Below are positions 49,121 through 62,688 of a stretch of 64,000 nt of DNA, piece after piece. Source of the stretch: Acridotheres tristis (lineage: Eukaryota; Chordata; Aves; Passeriformes; Sturnidae); assembly GCA_037013685.1 (NCBI GenBank), contig CM072885.1:69853785-69917784 (forward strand), in the 5' to 3' direction. The notes below the pieces were generated by a model that saw only the letters and a list, made by a program, of their open reading frames with translations, was not told the origin of the DNA and made no database searches. The position numbers and the translations under genes were made by a program. How positions within the stretch are numbered: position 1 is the first letter of the stretch; each line of letters starts with the position of its first letter.

Positions 49121-52100
49121 GTGTGTTTGATTTAGCACTGAGGAGGCAGATCCTGTTGACAAAGAGCATTGGAAGCAAATCCCTCCATGGCGCCTTCCTA
49201 TGTGAGAACCTCTAGGGCTCTGATCCACTGACTTGTGGTAAGGGATGAATGGCAGGGGAAACACAGTTAAAAACCTTTTATAGAAACTATGATTTCTTTA
49301 TCTAATTATCTCTTTTTTAAAAAATTATTTGGAAGTTCATTTTGTCACTGTAAGTGGCAATGCAAAGCGTAGACGTCATAGATCTACTGATTTTTTTGGC
49401 TCATAGAACTTCACCAAATCTTACCAAATCACTTTTAAAAGGTGGCCTGAGACCATTCTTAGATTTATGGACCATCTTTGTCCTTTGACAATGGAGCACC
49501 ACCATCCTGGAAGCTGCTGGATGTTATATTTGGATAAGTGTATCTCCTTCTGAGAATGTGGTACCTGTCACTCAGCTCCTCTCCCTTTCTTTCCAAACCT
49601 GGGACTGAAGCTTTTCTATTTCTGATAAAGCTGCTTCAGCAATATCATTATTATATTTCCAACATTTTTTTGGAAGACACAAAAGTGACTACACCTCCAG
49701 GGATATATATTCAGGTTTCTTCATCCTTTGTCTGAGGACTCTTGGAAATTTGAAATCCATCTTGCTTCAGCAGAGATGCTTAAGCCTTCATTTATGCAGA
49801 TGATTTCATCCAAAAATTGTCCCAGAATACTTGTCAAGCTCTTGGCTGAATCCAAAGCCTGTGGATATAAATGGAAAGACTCCCTCTGACTTCACTGACC
49901 TTTGAATAAACTCCTTAAATAGTAACAATGACAAAAAACATAAAATGTAGATTGAAAGCATTGTAAAAAAGTTATTGTTATACTGGTGTCTTTTAAATAT
50001 TTTGACCTTTGCTATCTAGACTCCCCACACACATGACTTTTATCTGATTTCTGTTGGACTGCTCTTTTTAAAAACTTATTCCATCAAATATTTTAATTTT
50101 ACAGGAATCTGAGGTGAAATCAGGATATTTCAAGTACACCAGTGACCAGCTCTGGAGTCTGGGAAGGAGCACAGCCATCAGTGAGGGTCCAGCTGCAGTG
50201 TTCCCCTGCCTGCTGGGACATTCTGAGAATTCACACTCCAAACACCAATTAAATGCATGGCTGTCTGCAATTGCAGGCAGTATCCAAGTACCTGGGTATT
50301 GTGATGGTGTCTGGTTTGTAATCTGGAGATGGCTGGTTAGTTCTGCAGTGCAGGGCTGCTTTGAAAACACGCCTGGCTTTCAACAGAATTTGAAGTAGCA
50401 AGACTTGTGCATTGAAATCCAAATGCAGGTCAAATTAGAGTTTATGATTCAAGTATTTGAAAAAAAATTCACCCTTGGCTTGATTATGGCTTGTTCTGGA
50501 CCAGAATTTTTCTGAACCTGGTTCTATTTTATTGTTATTTTATTTTTCTTTATATGTGTTCTTTTTTTCCTTTTACCAGTTGAAACAAAACTGTCACTAA
50601 TGTACAGAACAGGATTTTTAAATATCACACTGAAATAATGAAAACTACAGTGTAGAAATATGCAAGGCTGTTTACAGTGTCTAGTAAACATCTATCTAAA
50701 TATTTGTAAGCATTCACAGCCCCTATCCCTTTGAATCATCCCAGAAAGGCAATATATGCAATATATCTTGTATAAATCTTTAATTGTACGCATTGATAAA
50801 TCAAGATATGTCTATTAGTGAATTTGGAAACACTTACAGCTAGATTCTCTGACTTCCAGTCCCCTTCCCTAATTATTGAGTTTATTATTGGTAAAGAAAT
50901 ACCAACTTGAAATTGATCCTGCTTCGAGTGGAACAAAATTATTACAATGCAAGTTCTCAATCAGTTACAAACAATTTGTGTCTGGAAAAAACAAAAAGCA
51001 GATTTGCATTTTAAGCTTTATCAAAATGTTGTTACTTGCAGCTATCATTTTAATTCCTTTTTGCCTTTTACAAAAGAGGGAGCATAATTTACTATTCAAA
51101 TTTATGCTGAACAATCAGCAGTTTGGATTTCTTCTCCAAAGACCAACTTCATTAGTGCCACAAGCAGCTCTAGGCTGAGAAATCTCCCTGAGCAGGGCTC
51201 AGCTAAAACTTCTGCCTGTCTTAGGCTGCTGAGTGGAATTGCAGTTGGAAAATATCCCTGTGGAAATGGCTGTGGGAGGCTCTGTTTGTTCTCCTTCAGT
51301 CTTACCTGGGTGATTCAGTCTCTTAACTTGCAAGCAGGATTATGTAGGACAATCTCTAGCAGCCTGAAACATCCAGTGTTGGAAATACCAGAAGTGTTCT
51401 TTCCACCTCCTGTGCCACTCTGAAATAAGAATTATCCAGCCTGGCTTTTGCTGACAGCCTTAATAATAATTCCCAGTGCTGGAGACCTCTCCTGTTCTGG
51501 CCAAATCCCAGCAGTAAATCAAAAATAAACACTTGGTTTACTCCGTGCAGCTCAGAATTGAAGCTTCCCCCAGACCCAGAAATTTCCACAATGTCAATCT
51601 CCTGACCATAATTGAATTTTGAAGGGAGTATTTCTGGAAACGTATTTCCAACAGGAAAACCCCAAACATTGCAATAATTGCAAATCAATAACTGCATGTA
51701 ATGACTCAGTTAAAAGGGAAGCATGAGTTTTGGAGACAATTTCCTTCAAGATACAAGAAAAAAGGTTGTCTACCAAAGTCAAAGCCATAAACCAAAATTT
51801 CACAAATAGAACATTTCCCTTGACTTCAGTGTGTTTATCCAGTGATGGCTTGAACAGGGGGAGTTTAGGATAGTGTGGACTGATAATGTGGCAGTTTCTA
51901 AACCAAAATGCTCTCAGGAATTGAGATGAAGGATGTTTATGGTGTCTAAAATTGCTTCTATCCTTGCCACATTTAACCCCTGCAGCCCTGGGTGTACACA
52001 CATGCACTAGACTATTTTCAGATAAATCAATCAATCATGCATTAAGACTAGTTGTAGATATCATGAACTTCCAACTTGTTTTTCTTTTTTCCAGTTGCAA

Positions 52101-52999
52101 GGAAATTAAATTTATTTCACGAAATTCCTCACAGCAGGCAAGGGCTTCTCTTGGCTGCCCAGTAATATGATCATAACTCTGTATTCATAGTGCATATTGG
52201 ATCTTGCTACTGGCAATGATGTTTTCTTTTCACTCAGTGCTGCAGTGGCTGAAAAGTAAATTTTATACTCCAAATCACAAGCTTTGTACTTGGTTTACTT
52301 CTGTTCTTCTGTACTTGGAAAAATTTACTTTTTTTAAAAGAATGTAGCGGTTTGGTGGGTTGGATTGATTTCATTTTTTGATTGCACCGTGGCTGTGAAT
52401 TGGATTCTTTCTCTCTGCTTTCTATAACTTCTCTTCCTTTCTCTTTTCCAAATCCTGTAAAACTTCCTGATGCTCTCATTTCCTTTCCAGTTCTCAGGGC
52501 GTGTTGCCAACAGGTCAAGGCACCTTTGCCACAGCTGCTAGAGGGAATTGAGGAATTCCACGAGGAATTCCACACGGGAATGGAGGGATGGAGCTTCTGC
52601 CAGCCTGAAATGCAAACAGGGCACTGTGGCTTTTCCTCTGCTTGGTCCTGGTGGGACAGAAAAGTTAAACCTGCAGGAAATCCATCAGTAGAATAATTGC
52701 ACTCTTGAGCTGAAAATAAATTTGGGGAAAAGAGGAGGGAAAACATCAGAGTGCCTCGAGGGTTTTGGAGAGTCTGCTGCTGAGAACTGTAAATAAATTG
52801 TGTGTAAATCTCCTTGTCCTCATCTGCTCGTATTTATTCTTCTGGGGAATAAATCTGGTATTGAATCCTCTGGGGAAAGTCCACACCTTGCTGTGGAGCT
52901 GGAAGGATCATGTTGCATGATGGTCATGTGGGAGAACCTATTGATGCCATTTCTCTTTACTCTTTCTTGTGGCTACCAAGAATTTTTTCGATGTTTATT
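49121..52999. other. Unique noncoding DNA, no gene seen
   Basis: Minus-strand frames at 51594-52034 (146 codons) and 52234-52746 (170 codons) are the larger ones. Neither shows a domain, and the latter overlaps a plus-strand frame (52382-52696) of similar quality. An acceptor-like TTTTACAG at 50097-50104 opens a plus frame to 50398 but has no good donor. A 12-bp direct repeat (GAGGAATTCCAC) lies at 52550-52573. Confidence 0.5.
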
Positions 53000-53198
53000 A
53001 GTTTGGGTTGGTTGGGGTGTTTTTGTTGGTGTTTTGGATTTTTTAGTTTATTGGGGTTTTTTTGGGGTGGTTTTTTTTTTTGGTTTTTTTTTTTTTTGTT
53101 TGCTTTGTTTTGGTTTGGTTTTTTGTTAGTTTTTTTTTTTGGTTTTTTTGTTGTTGTTGTTGTGGTTTTTTGGGTTTTTTTTGGTGTTTTTTTTTTTA
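53000..53198 (+). repeat. Low-complexity T/G block
   Basis: About 199 bp of T and G on the plus strand with one C (53103) and a handful of A. It includes a TTG/TGT triplet run at 53150-53163 and T runs of ten or more. Texture and strand bias match the blocks at 3315-3550 and (inverted) 30021-30124. Phe/Gly/Val-rich frames through it are compositional. Confidence 0.92.
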
Positions 53199-56100
53199 AT
53201 ACAGAGATTGTATTTTAACTTTTCTAGGTGGATGTGGCTGTTTTGAAGTCTGGAGGTATGGAGAGCTTCTTCCCATCAGGGTAAATTGCAGTTCCAACAG
53301 TAAATAAGTAAATAACTACCAAACCTTAGTACAGTAAGTTTCCAGAATCCCGAATTAAACAAAGTGCAAAGATGCTACTCTCTTTATCACCTCTGTCTTT
53401 ATTCCTTGAGTAGGAATGGGCTCAGTTCCTTGTGTACATTTTCGAAATTCCAGGTTACTGAAATTTCACCATGATTATCTTTGAATTTAAGGGTTACACC
53501 CTCTTCCTTACCTTGGAAGAAGATCCAAATGTAAGCAAATGAACTTTTTTATTTATTTAGTGCTTTATTTCCTTTTTATTCAAATTCCTGTAAAATTTGC
53601 CACATCCCTTTTTTTTTTTTTTAACATTGTGTTTATCCTATTGGAGATGCATATGGAGAAGTAAGGTGACATTTTTTCCTTGCATAATTATTTATTAACA
53701 ATTATTAATATCAGGAAAGAACTCTTGTGGTTAAATTTGGAATGATGTCTGCAACAGAGGGAACAGACAGCTATTCTCTGGACCATCCTGTTAATATCTT
53801 TCCTTCAGTGAGAAAGTCTTTGTTTTCTGTATTTCTTGGATATATTTTTTATATCCAACGATAAATCCCACAAGTTTTTGTTTAGAAACTTTTTTTGGAA
53901 TTGATTTTTTTTTTGGTGTTCAATGACTGAGGATAATGCTAGCTTTCCTGAGCTCAAATGTAAAAGGAAATAATTTAGAGAGAAAGTTTCTTCTCTTCCC
54001 AGGAGCTCTCGTGATTTGAAGAGTTGTGTGGTAAATCTCATCACACACATTTCATATGCTGTTTAATACCACAGTTAATAAGCTGAGCATTTGGAGCCAA
54101 AGTGATTCCTGCCTTGGCAGTGTTTTCTGTAATTTGGAGAAGTGAGTTTTGGAATAGAAATGAAAGTTCCCGGTTCCTCAGAGAAAACACATTGTATGCT
54201 TGGCTGCTGAATGCCTCTGAAGTCACAGCAGTACCAAAAAGGACTGTGAGAATTTTGTACAGTTTTCCTGGCAAGGTAAATAACCCCCTGTCACCTCTGT
54301 TGCTTTTCTTTTAGAAGTCAGCATCTTCAAGACTTTGAGCATTTTGTTTCTGTTATGTTGATGCACTTCTGGATCATTTCCTAAAAGCTCTTAAAGCCCT
54401 GATGCAGGAAATAGGGCAAACACTCCAAGCTCTTTCCTAAGTGAGAAATCAGGAGAAAAAACGGAATTTCTTTTTTGTTTGTTTGTTTGTCCAAATACAT
54501 ATTGAAGGAAACGACACTGACTTTCAATATCTGATAGACAGGGAAGGAGAGGGGAACTGGGATTATTCTTTATCTTGGGCTGGGTCCTGGCTTATTCCTC
54601 TGTGAGAAGGAGTAATGTCCTACCTTGTGATGCCTTCAGTTCTCTTGCAATGAGCCTCTGAGTTCTCCTGGACACAGGCTCAGTAAATCTGAAACAGTGG
54701 ATGATGACAGCATTTTTATGTCTAAAAGGAGTGAATCAGGGAATTACCATGGCACTCTGCTGAACTGAGTCTGTCCTCCCAGATTTCACCAGTTAATTCA
54801 GAGAAGTGGAGCACCAGTGAGAAATAACAGGGCAGAGAAGCAGGGGGTTGAGGCTTTATGAGCACAAAGACTTGGTACCCTGGAAAAAAAGAGACTCAGC
54901 TTGAAGAGCTGAAATACAGAATTACAGAGAGTAATACAGAATTACCATTTTCTCTGGAACTCACAACTCCTGCATTTTACTTTCTTCTAACTTAGGAGCA
55001 AGCCTGTATATTTTTAATTTCTCTGCTGAGGAGTATTTAGCTCTTGTCCTTAACAGTTTTCATTTTAAGAAACAAAATTTTTCCCAAGTTGTTTTTTAAC
55101 TCTCCTATAGCTTGTTTTTCCATGGCAGTTTTCAATTCCCTGGATTACAGCAGACTCTCAGTTTGCAGAGTCATTCCTACAGCTAATCCTGCCTCTTCTT
55201 TTTCTCCTCAGCTCATTGTTCATATTTTCAACCTTCACAATCTCACCACCAAAACCTAGACATTCTTTGGAGTATAACTTGAGAAGGAGCACAAACCTCA
55301 AAAATGTCACTGAGCTCAGAAGTCAGAAAACAAAATCCTTTCTCTGCTTAAATAGAATGCTATCAAGGGGTCTGGGCCAAAATAAAAACAGAAAAATACT
55401 ATTTGTATAGGGCATTTCATATAGTATTTTAAGTGTAAGTGTTTATTCAAGTGAAAAAAATGAGTAAATTTAACTCCTGCCTTTCTTGAAGTCCATGAAA
55501 CAAACCAACAGCTACCTCCAAAAAATGGCTCTTTCCCCCACTTTGACTTTTACCCCCTCCATTTCCATGGCTTCCTAAAGTGTGTGCTGACCCCAGTACC
55601 CTGTGCTTTGTTTTCTGAAATGTCAAATTTGACTTGAGACGAGGCTGATTAAACTGTTCTCACTTTCTGTCACTACCACCAGCCAGTTTGCATCTGTCTG
55701 CATCCCTCCTCTGGTGGTAACTTTGACACTGCTTTTCAGGGATCTGCATCCAGAAATGTCAATTATGCTTCAAAAGGACCCACCTAATGAAATGTGTGCT
55801 TTTTGAGTTGGGGCCAGAAACTTCTCTGCAAAACTTTTGAAAAGGTGTTAGGGATTTGTTGCTATAGGGCTGTTCCCTCTGGGAAAAGCAAGGGGAGTAC
55901 TAGAGGGGTTTCCAGCACAGGCAGAAGAAGAAATAAATGGGACATACTAAGGTCTTAGTTTGGGGAAAGTGAAGGAAAAAAAAAAATTATCAAATCCTGT
56001 GCCAGCAGGAATGAGCATGGCAGGGCTTGAGGCAGAGCCCAGCAGATTTCACACTGGTGGGAACAGGGAAAGGTGGGACAGTGGCATGAAAAACTGAGCC

Positions 56101-57667
56101 AGTAAAATCCTGGGCTTCCCCTGTTATTGTGATCTTGGTCATTGGCAAAAAAAAAAAAAAATCTGCTTCCAGGGACAGCTGATCTCTTACAGCCCAGACA
56201 GGAGATGCTGAGATGCACCAAAGCTTTTTCCCAGCCACATGTGAACCTTTCAGGTTTGCTGATCAGCCTGTGTTATTTCAGATGGAAATCATGACACTTT
56301 CCACGTGGCTTGGGAAGCCTTTTTGTCATCACTATTGTTGTAAAGAGAGGAAAGAATTCATGGATTTGTAAGAGTGGAAGATGGGAAAACACAAGGTCGG
56401 TTTTAATCTCAGCTTTTGTGCAAAGGAATTGTATTTTTCCTGAGCATCCAGAACGTGAATGTCCTTGAATCCTTTGAATGTGGTTCCCTATTTTCAATCT
56501 TGAGGTTATAACAGACTCACTACTATTCCTGTTGTTTTGGCTTCCCTAATGGCTTTCCTTATTCTCTCCTCCCTTTCCTCCTTTTCTGTTTTCCCCATTG
56601 TTTTTTTCCTGTTTTTGTTGGTGCCTTTCAAATTTCTTATGGAATTAGTAAATAATTTGTGAAGATGGGCTTTCTGACCTTGCAAATGAAGTGGAAAACT
56701 TGATATGCAAAAGCCTAATTTTAAAACATTAAAAATTGTGTGAATCAAAGCTAAGTCCAAGTGAATTGAAAGAATGCAAAAGATACAGAAGTAAAGCCTC
56801 CAAACAGACCTGCTGCATTCACCTGCTGCATTCACTTGGCTTCTGGTGTTGAAGTGACCTGAAACCAGAAATTGCAGACAGAGAATGTGTGCTTAGAAAA
56901 ATCTTTTCTGAAATCTGGGCATCAGGGCTTCTCTCTGGGAAGTGTGGGGGAAAAAAACCTTTCTTTGCTATTTTCCTTGAAGGTCTCTAGCAGAATGAGC
57001 CTGTGTGAAGTGTTAATAACTATGACTTGCTGTATTTTTGTTGCTCTCTCCTAAATTTTTTCAGAAGTCTTGGTGTTCCCATGGGTAGTAACTTTATTGA
57101 GTTTGCCAGTTTTAATCTTGGGCTGGAAATCCCTTAGGTATTTCCTGTAGGAGATTCCTAATTGTAAATCCTTGGATTTAGGTGTGGCTAAATCAATTAT
57201 TGAAATTTAAACCTGGTGATAGCTAATGGAAACATTGCTCATTTTTCCAATTTTCCTTTCTTTGCTAAAAAACAAAGACAAGAAAAGAATGCAAAGAGGA
57301 TTCACATCTCTTTTTTTTGCTGAAATCATGACACAATGACAATTTTCCACAGTATTATATGATTTTCTGGAAGTCTAGATTGTCAGTATGGATAAGCAAG
57401 ACTATTTTTTGCTTCTGAAAAATGGTAATATTTTTTCACAACTGCCTTTCATTTTTCTAGTGAAATCCTCTCAGAAGCAGTCTAAAATTAAAGTATTAAA
57501 TAAAATCATTAATAAGATTGATGCAGACTGCTATTTCTTTTATATATAATTAATTTTCCTAAAACTTTAACTATATTAAAATTATCAGTAATGTCAAAAT
57601 TATAAGTTTACAGAATGCCTGGATAATTATCTTTTCTTATCTTTGACCTTTTGTATTTTAATCCCAT
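53199..57667. other. Unique noncoding DNA, no gene seen
   Basis: AT-rich DNA with T runs (53611-53622) and an A run (56147-56160). The minus-strand frame 56506-56835 (109 codons) is Lys/Arg-rich at its end because of a purine-rich stretch. No domain, splice pair or RNA gene was recognised. Confidence 0.55.
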
Positions 57668-57847
57668 TCACACTGGATCTATAAAAAAACCTTGTACAGG
57701 CACATTTGAATTCTCTGTTCCTTCCACATATTTTGTGGAACCCATCATTTGATCTGTAACTTCCATAACAATAATTCCAGAATCGTTGGAGAACACATTT
57801 TTCCCATAGATGGTGGCACCATGAAATGGCTTGACTTGTTTCTGCAT
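57668..57847 (-). other. Small unidentified open frame (59 codons)
   Basis: An ATG-initiated minus-strand frame of 59 codons whose residue make-up looks more like a globular protein than its neighbours: mixed charged and hydrophobic residues with GATIYGKNVF, SNDSGIIVME and GFFIDPV segments. The same frame is open for about 50 codons upstream of a TAA immediately before the ATG. I recognise no family. There is no clear splice acceptor or donor. It could be a decayed exon, a piece of an old transposon or processed pseudogene, or chance. I do not call it a gene. Confidence 0.2.
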
Positions 57848-57871
57848 TTACATTTTCCGTTTTGAAGGCAG

Positions 57872-57899
57872 TCTTCTGGTGATGACAAACACCAGAAGA
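57872..57899. other. Short perfect hairpin
   Basis: TCTTCTGGTG (57872-57881) pairs perfectly with CACCAGAAGA (57890-57899) across an 8-nt loop. It is too short for a microRNA precursor and no longer stem extends from it. Confidence 0.6.
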
Positions 57900-59212
57900 A
57901 AGAGGGAATCATTTAAGTCTTTCTGATGGCACATCATCAAATGCTGGCAATAAATCTGAGCTGAAAGTAAAACACTGACTGTTGGAAAAGGAAATATCCG
58001 ATGATAAAATTAATGTCAAAGACAGAAGCTGAGCAAAAAACCAAACTTAAAATCCTTCTGTGATGAAAACCACGCTTCCAAACCAAGTGGAGACATGAGG
58101 AGGATATCAAGGTCGAGGAAAAGCCTTTAGAAAACTGGAACAATTCTTAAACTTTCCTGACTGCCCCTGTTTTGCTTAGACTGTCAGAAGATAGAAACTT
58201 CTTTTTAAACCTCTGCAAAAGTTTGTTTGCTAAACCATCCAAAAATCCTCATAGTTTTCAAATCAAATATTTTCTATTTTACAGCTGGAGTGAATGGTGG
58301 GAAACTTGCTGGGAGCCAACATGGACACCTGAAGTACATATTAAACAAAACCAAAAAAAAGTAGTTTTTTTGGCAATAGTTACAGCAGTTGGCAGAAGTT
58401 GTGCTAGATCTACAGATTTGTTAGAGATCCTTTGTCCATGGTGGGAGAATCTGATGAAACTCCACAGGCTGGGAGGAGGGATGGAATGGCTTTGTATTCC
58501 TGGTCCCCTTTAGGATTCAGATGTAGGGCTGGAATTTCTTCCAAGCCCACAGGTGGAGGGAAATTCCACAGAACAAACTGAGTAGAAGCAGTGGTGGGGG
58601 GGGGCTACAGGATGCTGGAATTAATTTTCTTGTCTTCATGGTGTTGCTGCTGGACTCTTTGTGTGGAACCTGAGTGGATTAATGGCTCTCTCTGTTGATA
58701 TGTGCAGTTTTAATATTGCCAACATTACCCAGAAATGTGAGTTCTCTTTCTTTATAAACCAATAAAAAGGCAGAATTTGCCCAGCTCTGCCTTTGCCCGA
58801 TTATTACAAGTAAAGAAGATTTAAAGGTTGTTTATACCATGGTTTTGGCAATGCTTTGGCAGGGTGGTTTTGGCTGCCCTGGGTAGTTCTGACATGCACA
58901 CGGTGAGCACCACAAATTGTGGCTGCTTTATCCAACCCCATCTACTCTGAGGTTTTGCTTGTTCATGCTACCACATTTGCATGATGAGCTGGACTTAGGA
59001 TGCCAGAAATGTCATATGTAGGTGGCCATAAATCCAAGGAGTAAGTCATGTTTTATGTTCAAGGGAAATGAATATAAAACCTGCAGAGCAGGCTTCACAA
59101 CTTTTCCATTTTCACCTGCTGAAGAGGAAATGTTTCTGCCAAGAGAAACTGTTCTCTTTCAATGAATTGCTGAGTGGTAGTGTCTCTTACCTCCAAAATA
59201 TCATTGACTGAA

Positions 59213-59236
59213 TTTTTTTTTTTTTTTTTTTTTTTT
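59213..59236 (+). repeat. Poly(T) run, 24 nt
   Basis: The longest uninterrupted homopolymer outside the T/G blocks. If it were a poly(A) tail on the minus strand, a retrocopy would be expected to its right, but no gene-like body is recognisable there. Confidence 0.92.
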
Positions 59237-62200
59237 GTGATTTCCCTTCATGTTTTGTAGGAGTAAAGGAAGGGGTGGTTGTGGTTTGCTTTTTTCCTGT
59301 CCAAAACCAGGTAGATGGCTACTTGTTTGTAAGGCTGGACCACAAATAATTTGCATTGATGACTTGCAGCAAGCAGCCTTGACATGGTCTAAGGTTCTCA
59401 GTAGAATTGTTCTGCTTCCAGCAGCAACAGTGTCAGACTTGCAGCTCTTATTTTACTGTATTTTAAGAGTGTTTTAATCACACTCATGAATCTCCCTCTC
59501 TCCAGAGGACAGATGGCTAACATTTATTCAAAGAATTATGACAAAGGAAGAAGAGTTAGATGAATATTGTTCTTGAAAAGAGAAGCTATTAAACTATTTC
59601 AGTCTATTTAATCAAAATGGTTTTATTTCCTGGAACTACTGAAATCCTAATGAGGAAATGAGTATTTATCTCAAAATATATTTAATATTCAATCCCATTG
59701 TGCAGCATGATTCTACCAAGAAAGGCCTTCCAATGGCCAAACCTTAATTATTTTGCTGCCATTGTATTCCAGATAAGCACTAAAGCATCTCTCTCATACT
59801 TTTTCCCACCAGAGATCATTCCTAATAAATTCTAATTTTGGTTTCATTGCAGAGGAACTTGGTTTCAAAGACTGTCTTTCAATGAAGTCTTCAAGGGCTT
59901 TTTATTGCTGGAGCAAGAATGTGAGTTTCCTTATACTCCTGTGTGGTTAGAAAATATTGCTAGATCATCTCTATAGCTGAGGAACAAAAGTAACAAAAAT
60001 GGGGAAGCCTTGTGATGGTCACTGCTTAATCATCTGGCCCAGCAGAATTTGGAGTCCAGAATTAGACATGCAGCTTATGAGAAATCAAAAGTAGAAATTT
60101 TAGCTTCATACAAAAATTAGAATAAATTTTAGCAGCAGAACACCAGTTACTTAGTACAAGAAATTGGATAGGGGTTGTTGTGTTAATGGTTATTTGGGAA
60201 GATTAGGTGGTTTTTTTTCTCCCCCACTGGTGAATTGGTTTGTTCTTTAGTTTTAGTCACTCTGATGGATTTGAATAGCTTTATTTAAAGAATGAAGACA
60301 AATTGCTTCTACTTGAGGGCTAGAGAAGTGAATTTCTCATTTATAGCTTGAATTAGATCTGTGGAAAATGATTGAAATCCAGCCTCGTGTGGGTGGTTCT
60401 CTTCGACTTCTGCTGTCACTGTTTTGGGTTAATTATTTACTGAAACTACATCAGAACCCTGCTATGCACCAAGTGAGTTCTCTAAACACTGGGTAAAAGT
60501 CATTCTCATTCTCTCCTTTATGTCAGCAAATAACTAAGTGGTGCAGAGGAAAAATGTTTAAAGAGACAACAGGGAGAATTCAGGATTTGCATGGGGAAAG
60601 AGGGATAACATCATCTTCTGACTCTTTCTCAAAACTACCTGAGGTGAAGCTCATTGTTTTTAGTGTTCTGCAGGGACCAGCAGGGTCCTGGAAAATATGA
60701 AAACCTGTTTTCTGTATCCTGATGTGTCTGGGGCTCATGGGGGACACAGAGGTTGCAGCTGAAGTGGTTTTGGAAGAAGGGAGAAACTCTGAGGCTGGAG
60801 GGCTCTGCGGGACTGGGAAAGAGCAGAGGAAAGCTCCTGAGGAGATGTGTGTTGGAGCAGCTTCCTCCTGGGGAGGCAGACACAGCCAAAGGTGCATTTT
60901 TGCTCATTAATGACATCCAATAGCCACGTAGAAAGAGGGGCCAGGATAACTCTGGGTGCCCTAAGAGGATACTGCAATGAGAAATGAAACTTTTCCTTGC
61001 AGCTCTTGGAGACCTGTCTCTTCAACACAGGCAAATATGCAATAAAAGGTTTTGTTAGAAGTGCTCACAGCAAATATCCCTGCCTGGCTTTGCAGAGCCA
61101 CAGTTGTGCTGGATTTGAGCCCAAGGAGTCGGGCTTGCTCTAACTTAGTGTCAGGAGGTGGCACTGCAGAGTGGCTTTGCAATTGCAGCCCCTGGGAATC
61201 CTTCAAGGGCAAATTTCTCCTGGAGAAGTTTGGGACTTCTGCATGACTCCAGATTCTTGGTTTTCCTCAGAATCAGTCTGGAAACGTGGACAACTTGCAA
61301 ACTGCCTGCAGCCACAGTGTGAAGTTACATTTTCTTGAAATTATTCTTATGGAAGTCTATTTAATTAAAATTACAATTGGTAGGGTTTTACAGGTATGAT
61401 AAAGACAGAATAAACCCTGAGACCAACAGAAACTCAGCAGTTATGGCAGTGAAAAATCTGTCCAATATTACAACATGATAAGCAATAAATCACTGTATCA
61501 ATTTACTTGATTAGGGCTGTCAACAGAATGCATCTTTATTGATTAATTTCTGTGGAGCTGATACATCATCTTGAACTGGCATTAAAACGCTGGAATTTAT
61601 CATCACAGCATTCAAGGGGCTCAAGATCAAGAGTTACAAAGAGACAAATTGGAGAAACTGCTGCGGCTGAATGGCCACAGGGGGACAGAGATCAGGTCAT
61701 CTTTAGAAGATGAGGAGCTAGAATTGCTTCCACAAAGTGTGCAATAGGAATAGCAGGTTTTACCTGCACATTTGATGGATTCCCACCTGCAAAGTGAGTG
61801 AATCCTCACAGCAAAGTTCTCTTTCTCAGGGGAGGGACAGGCTGAAGAGAAGTTGTTTTTTTTCTTTGCTACAAACCTTGCTTTGTCAAAACAACTTGAA
61901 ACAAAGGATTCATTCAAACCCACTAGGACTGAGATTGGTGGCTATGGGGCCACTTTAGTGCTGGGCTGATTGTGCTGAGCTCAGAGGTGACAAAATCCTC
62001 CTGTTCAAGTGTTAGCTCCCCTCGGCGTGTGCTGGAGTTGACAGGACAGGGATGAAGGAAGGAGAAATGAGTGTTTGTGGGGTGCTGCAGGAACAGGGCC
62101 CCAGAGTGGCTGCTGTTCCTCTGGTGGGTCACATAACAACTGCTGCCTCTTCCCTCCCTCCAGTTCTGTCATGGGACACGAACAGCAGAATTTCTCCTTG

Positions 62201-62652
62201 GTATCTGCAGAAACAGAGTTGTAGATGGTTCTGCCTGTTTGCTAATTTGTGACATTTGCAATGCTGAAGAGCTGTACTCTTGGGCACATATTGACATTTA
62301 ATTAGGAAAATTACTCTGTGTTGGCTAGATCTAAATGTCAATTTATTAAGGCAGTATATCGGCGATTTATCATGTAATGTCTGTTCTGTACTAGTTTAAA
62401 AAAGGATTGAAAATAATAGTATTTAAAAATCCCATTCCAAAAATGTGTGAGCTACCATATGGCTGGCTGCTGTAGCATAACAGAATAGAAAGAACAGTTA
62501 ATTATGTCAAGCGAGAATGTGTTAGAAAATCCATTTAAATAATCATGGATCACCTGGTAGCCATCAGTATCTGTTTAGAAACACTTTGTATTGATTTGCT
62601 CTCCTTGGAGCTGATTTTGCACAAAAGGCTTTAGACTGGCTCCACTTTAACA

Positions 62653-62688
62653 AAATAAAGGTGTTAAATAAAGGGTGTTAAATAAAGC
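62653..62688 (+). repeat. Short tandem repeat carrying AATAAA
   Basis: Three successive AAATAAAG units are separated by GTGTT or GGTGTT, giving three AATAAA hexamers in 36 bp on the plus strand. This is a simple local duplication and no upstream transcript is recognised. Confidence 0.75.

Noticed and set aside
50105..50398. Open frame following TTTTACAG
   Set aside because: It reads well for about 90 codons but has no consensus donor and no recognisable domain, and the opposite strand is equally open.
52234..52746. 170-codon minus-strand frame
   Set aside because: No domain or splice signals; overlapped by a plus-strand frame; Ser/Lys-rich composition follows local sequence.
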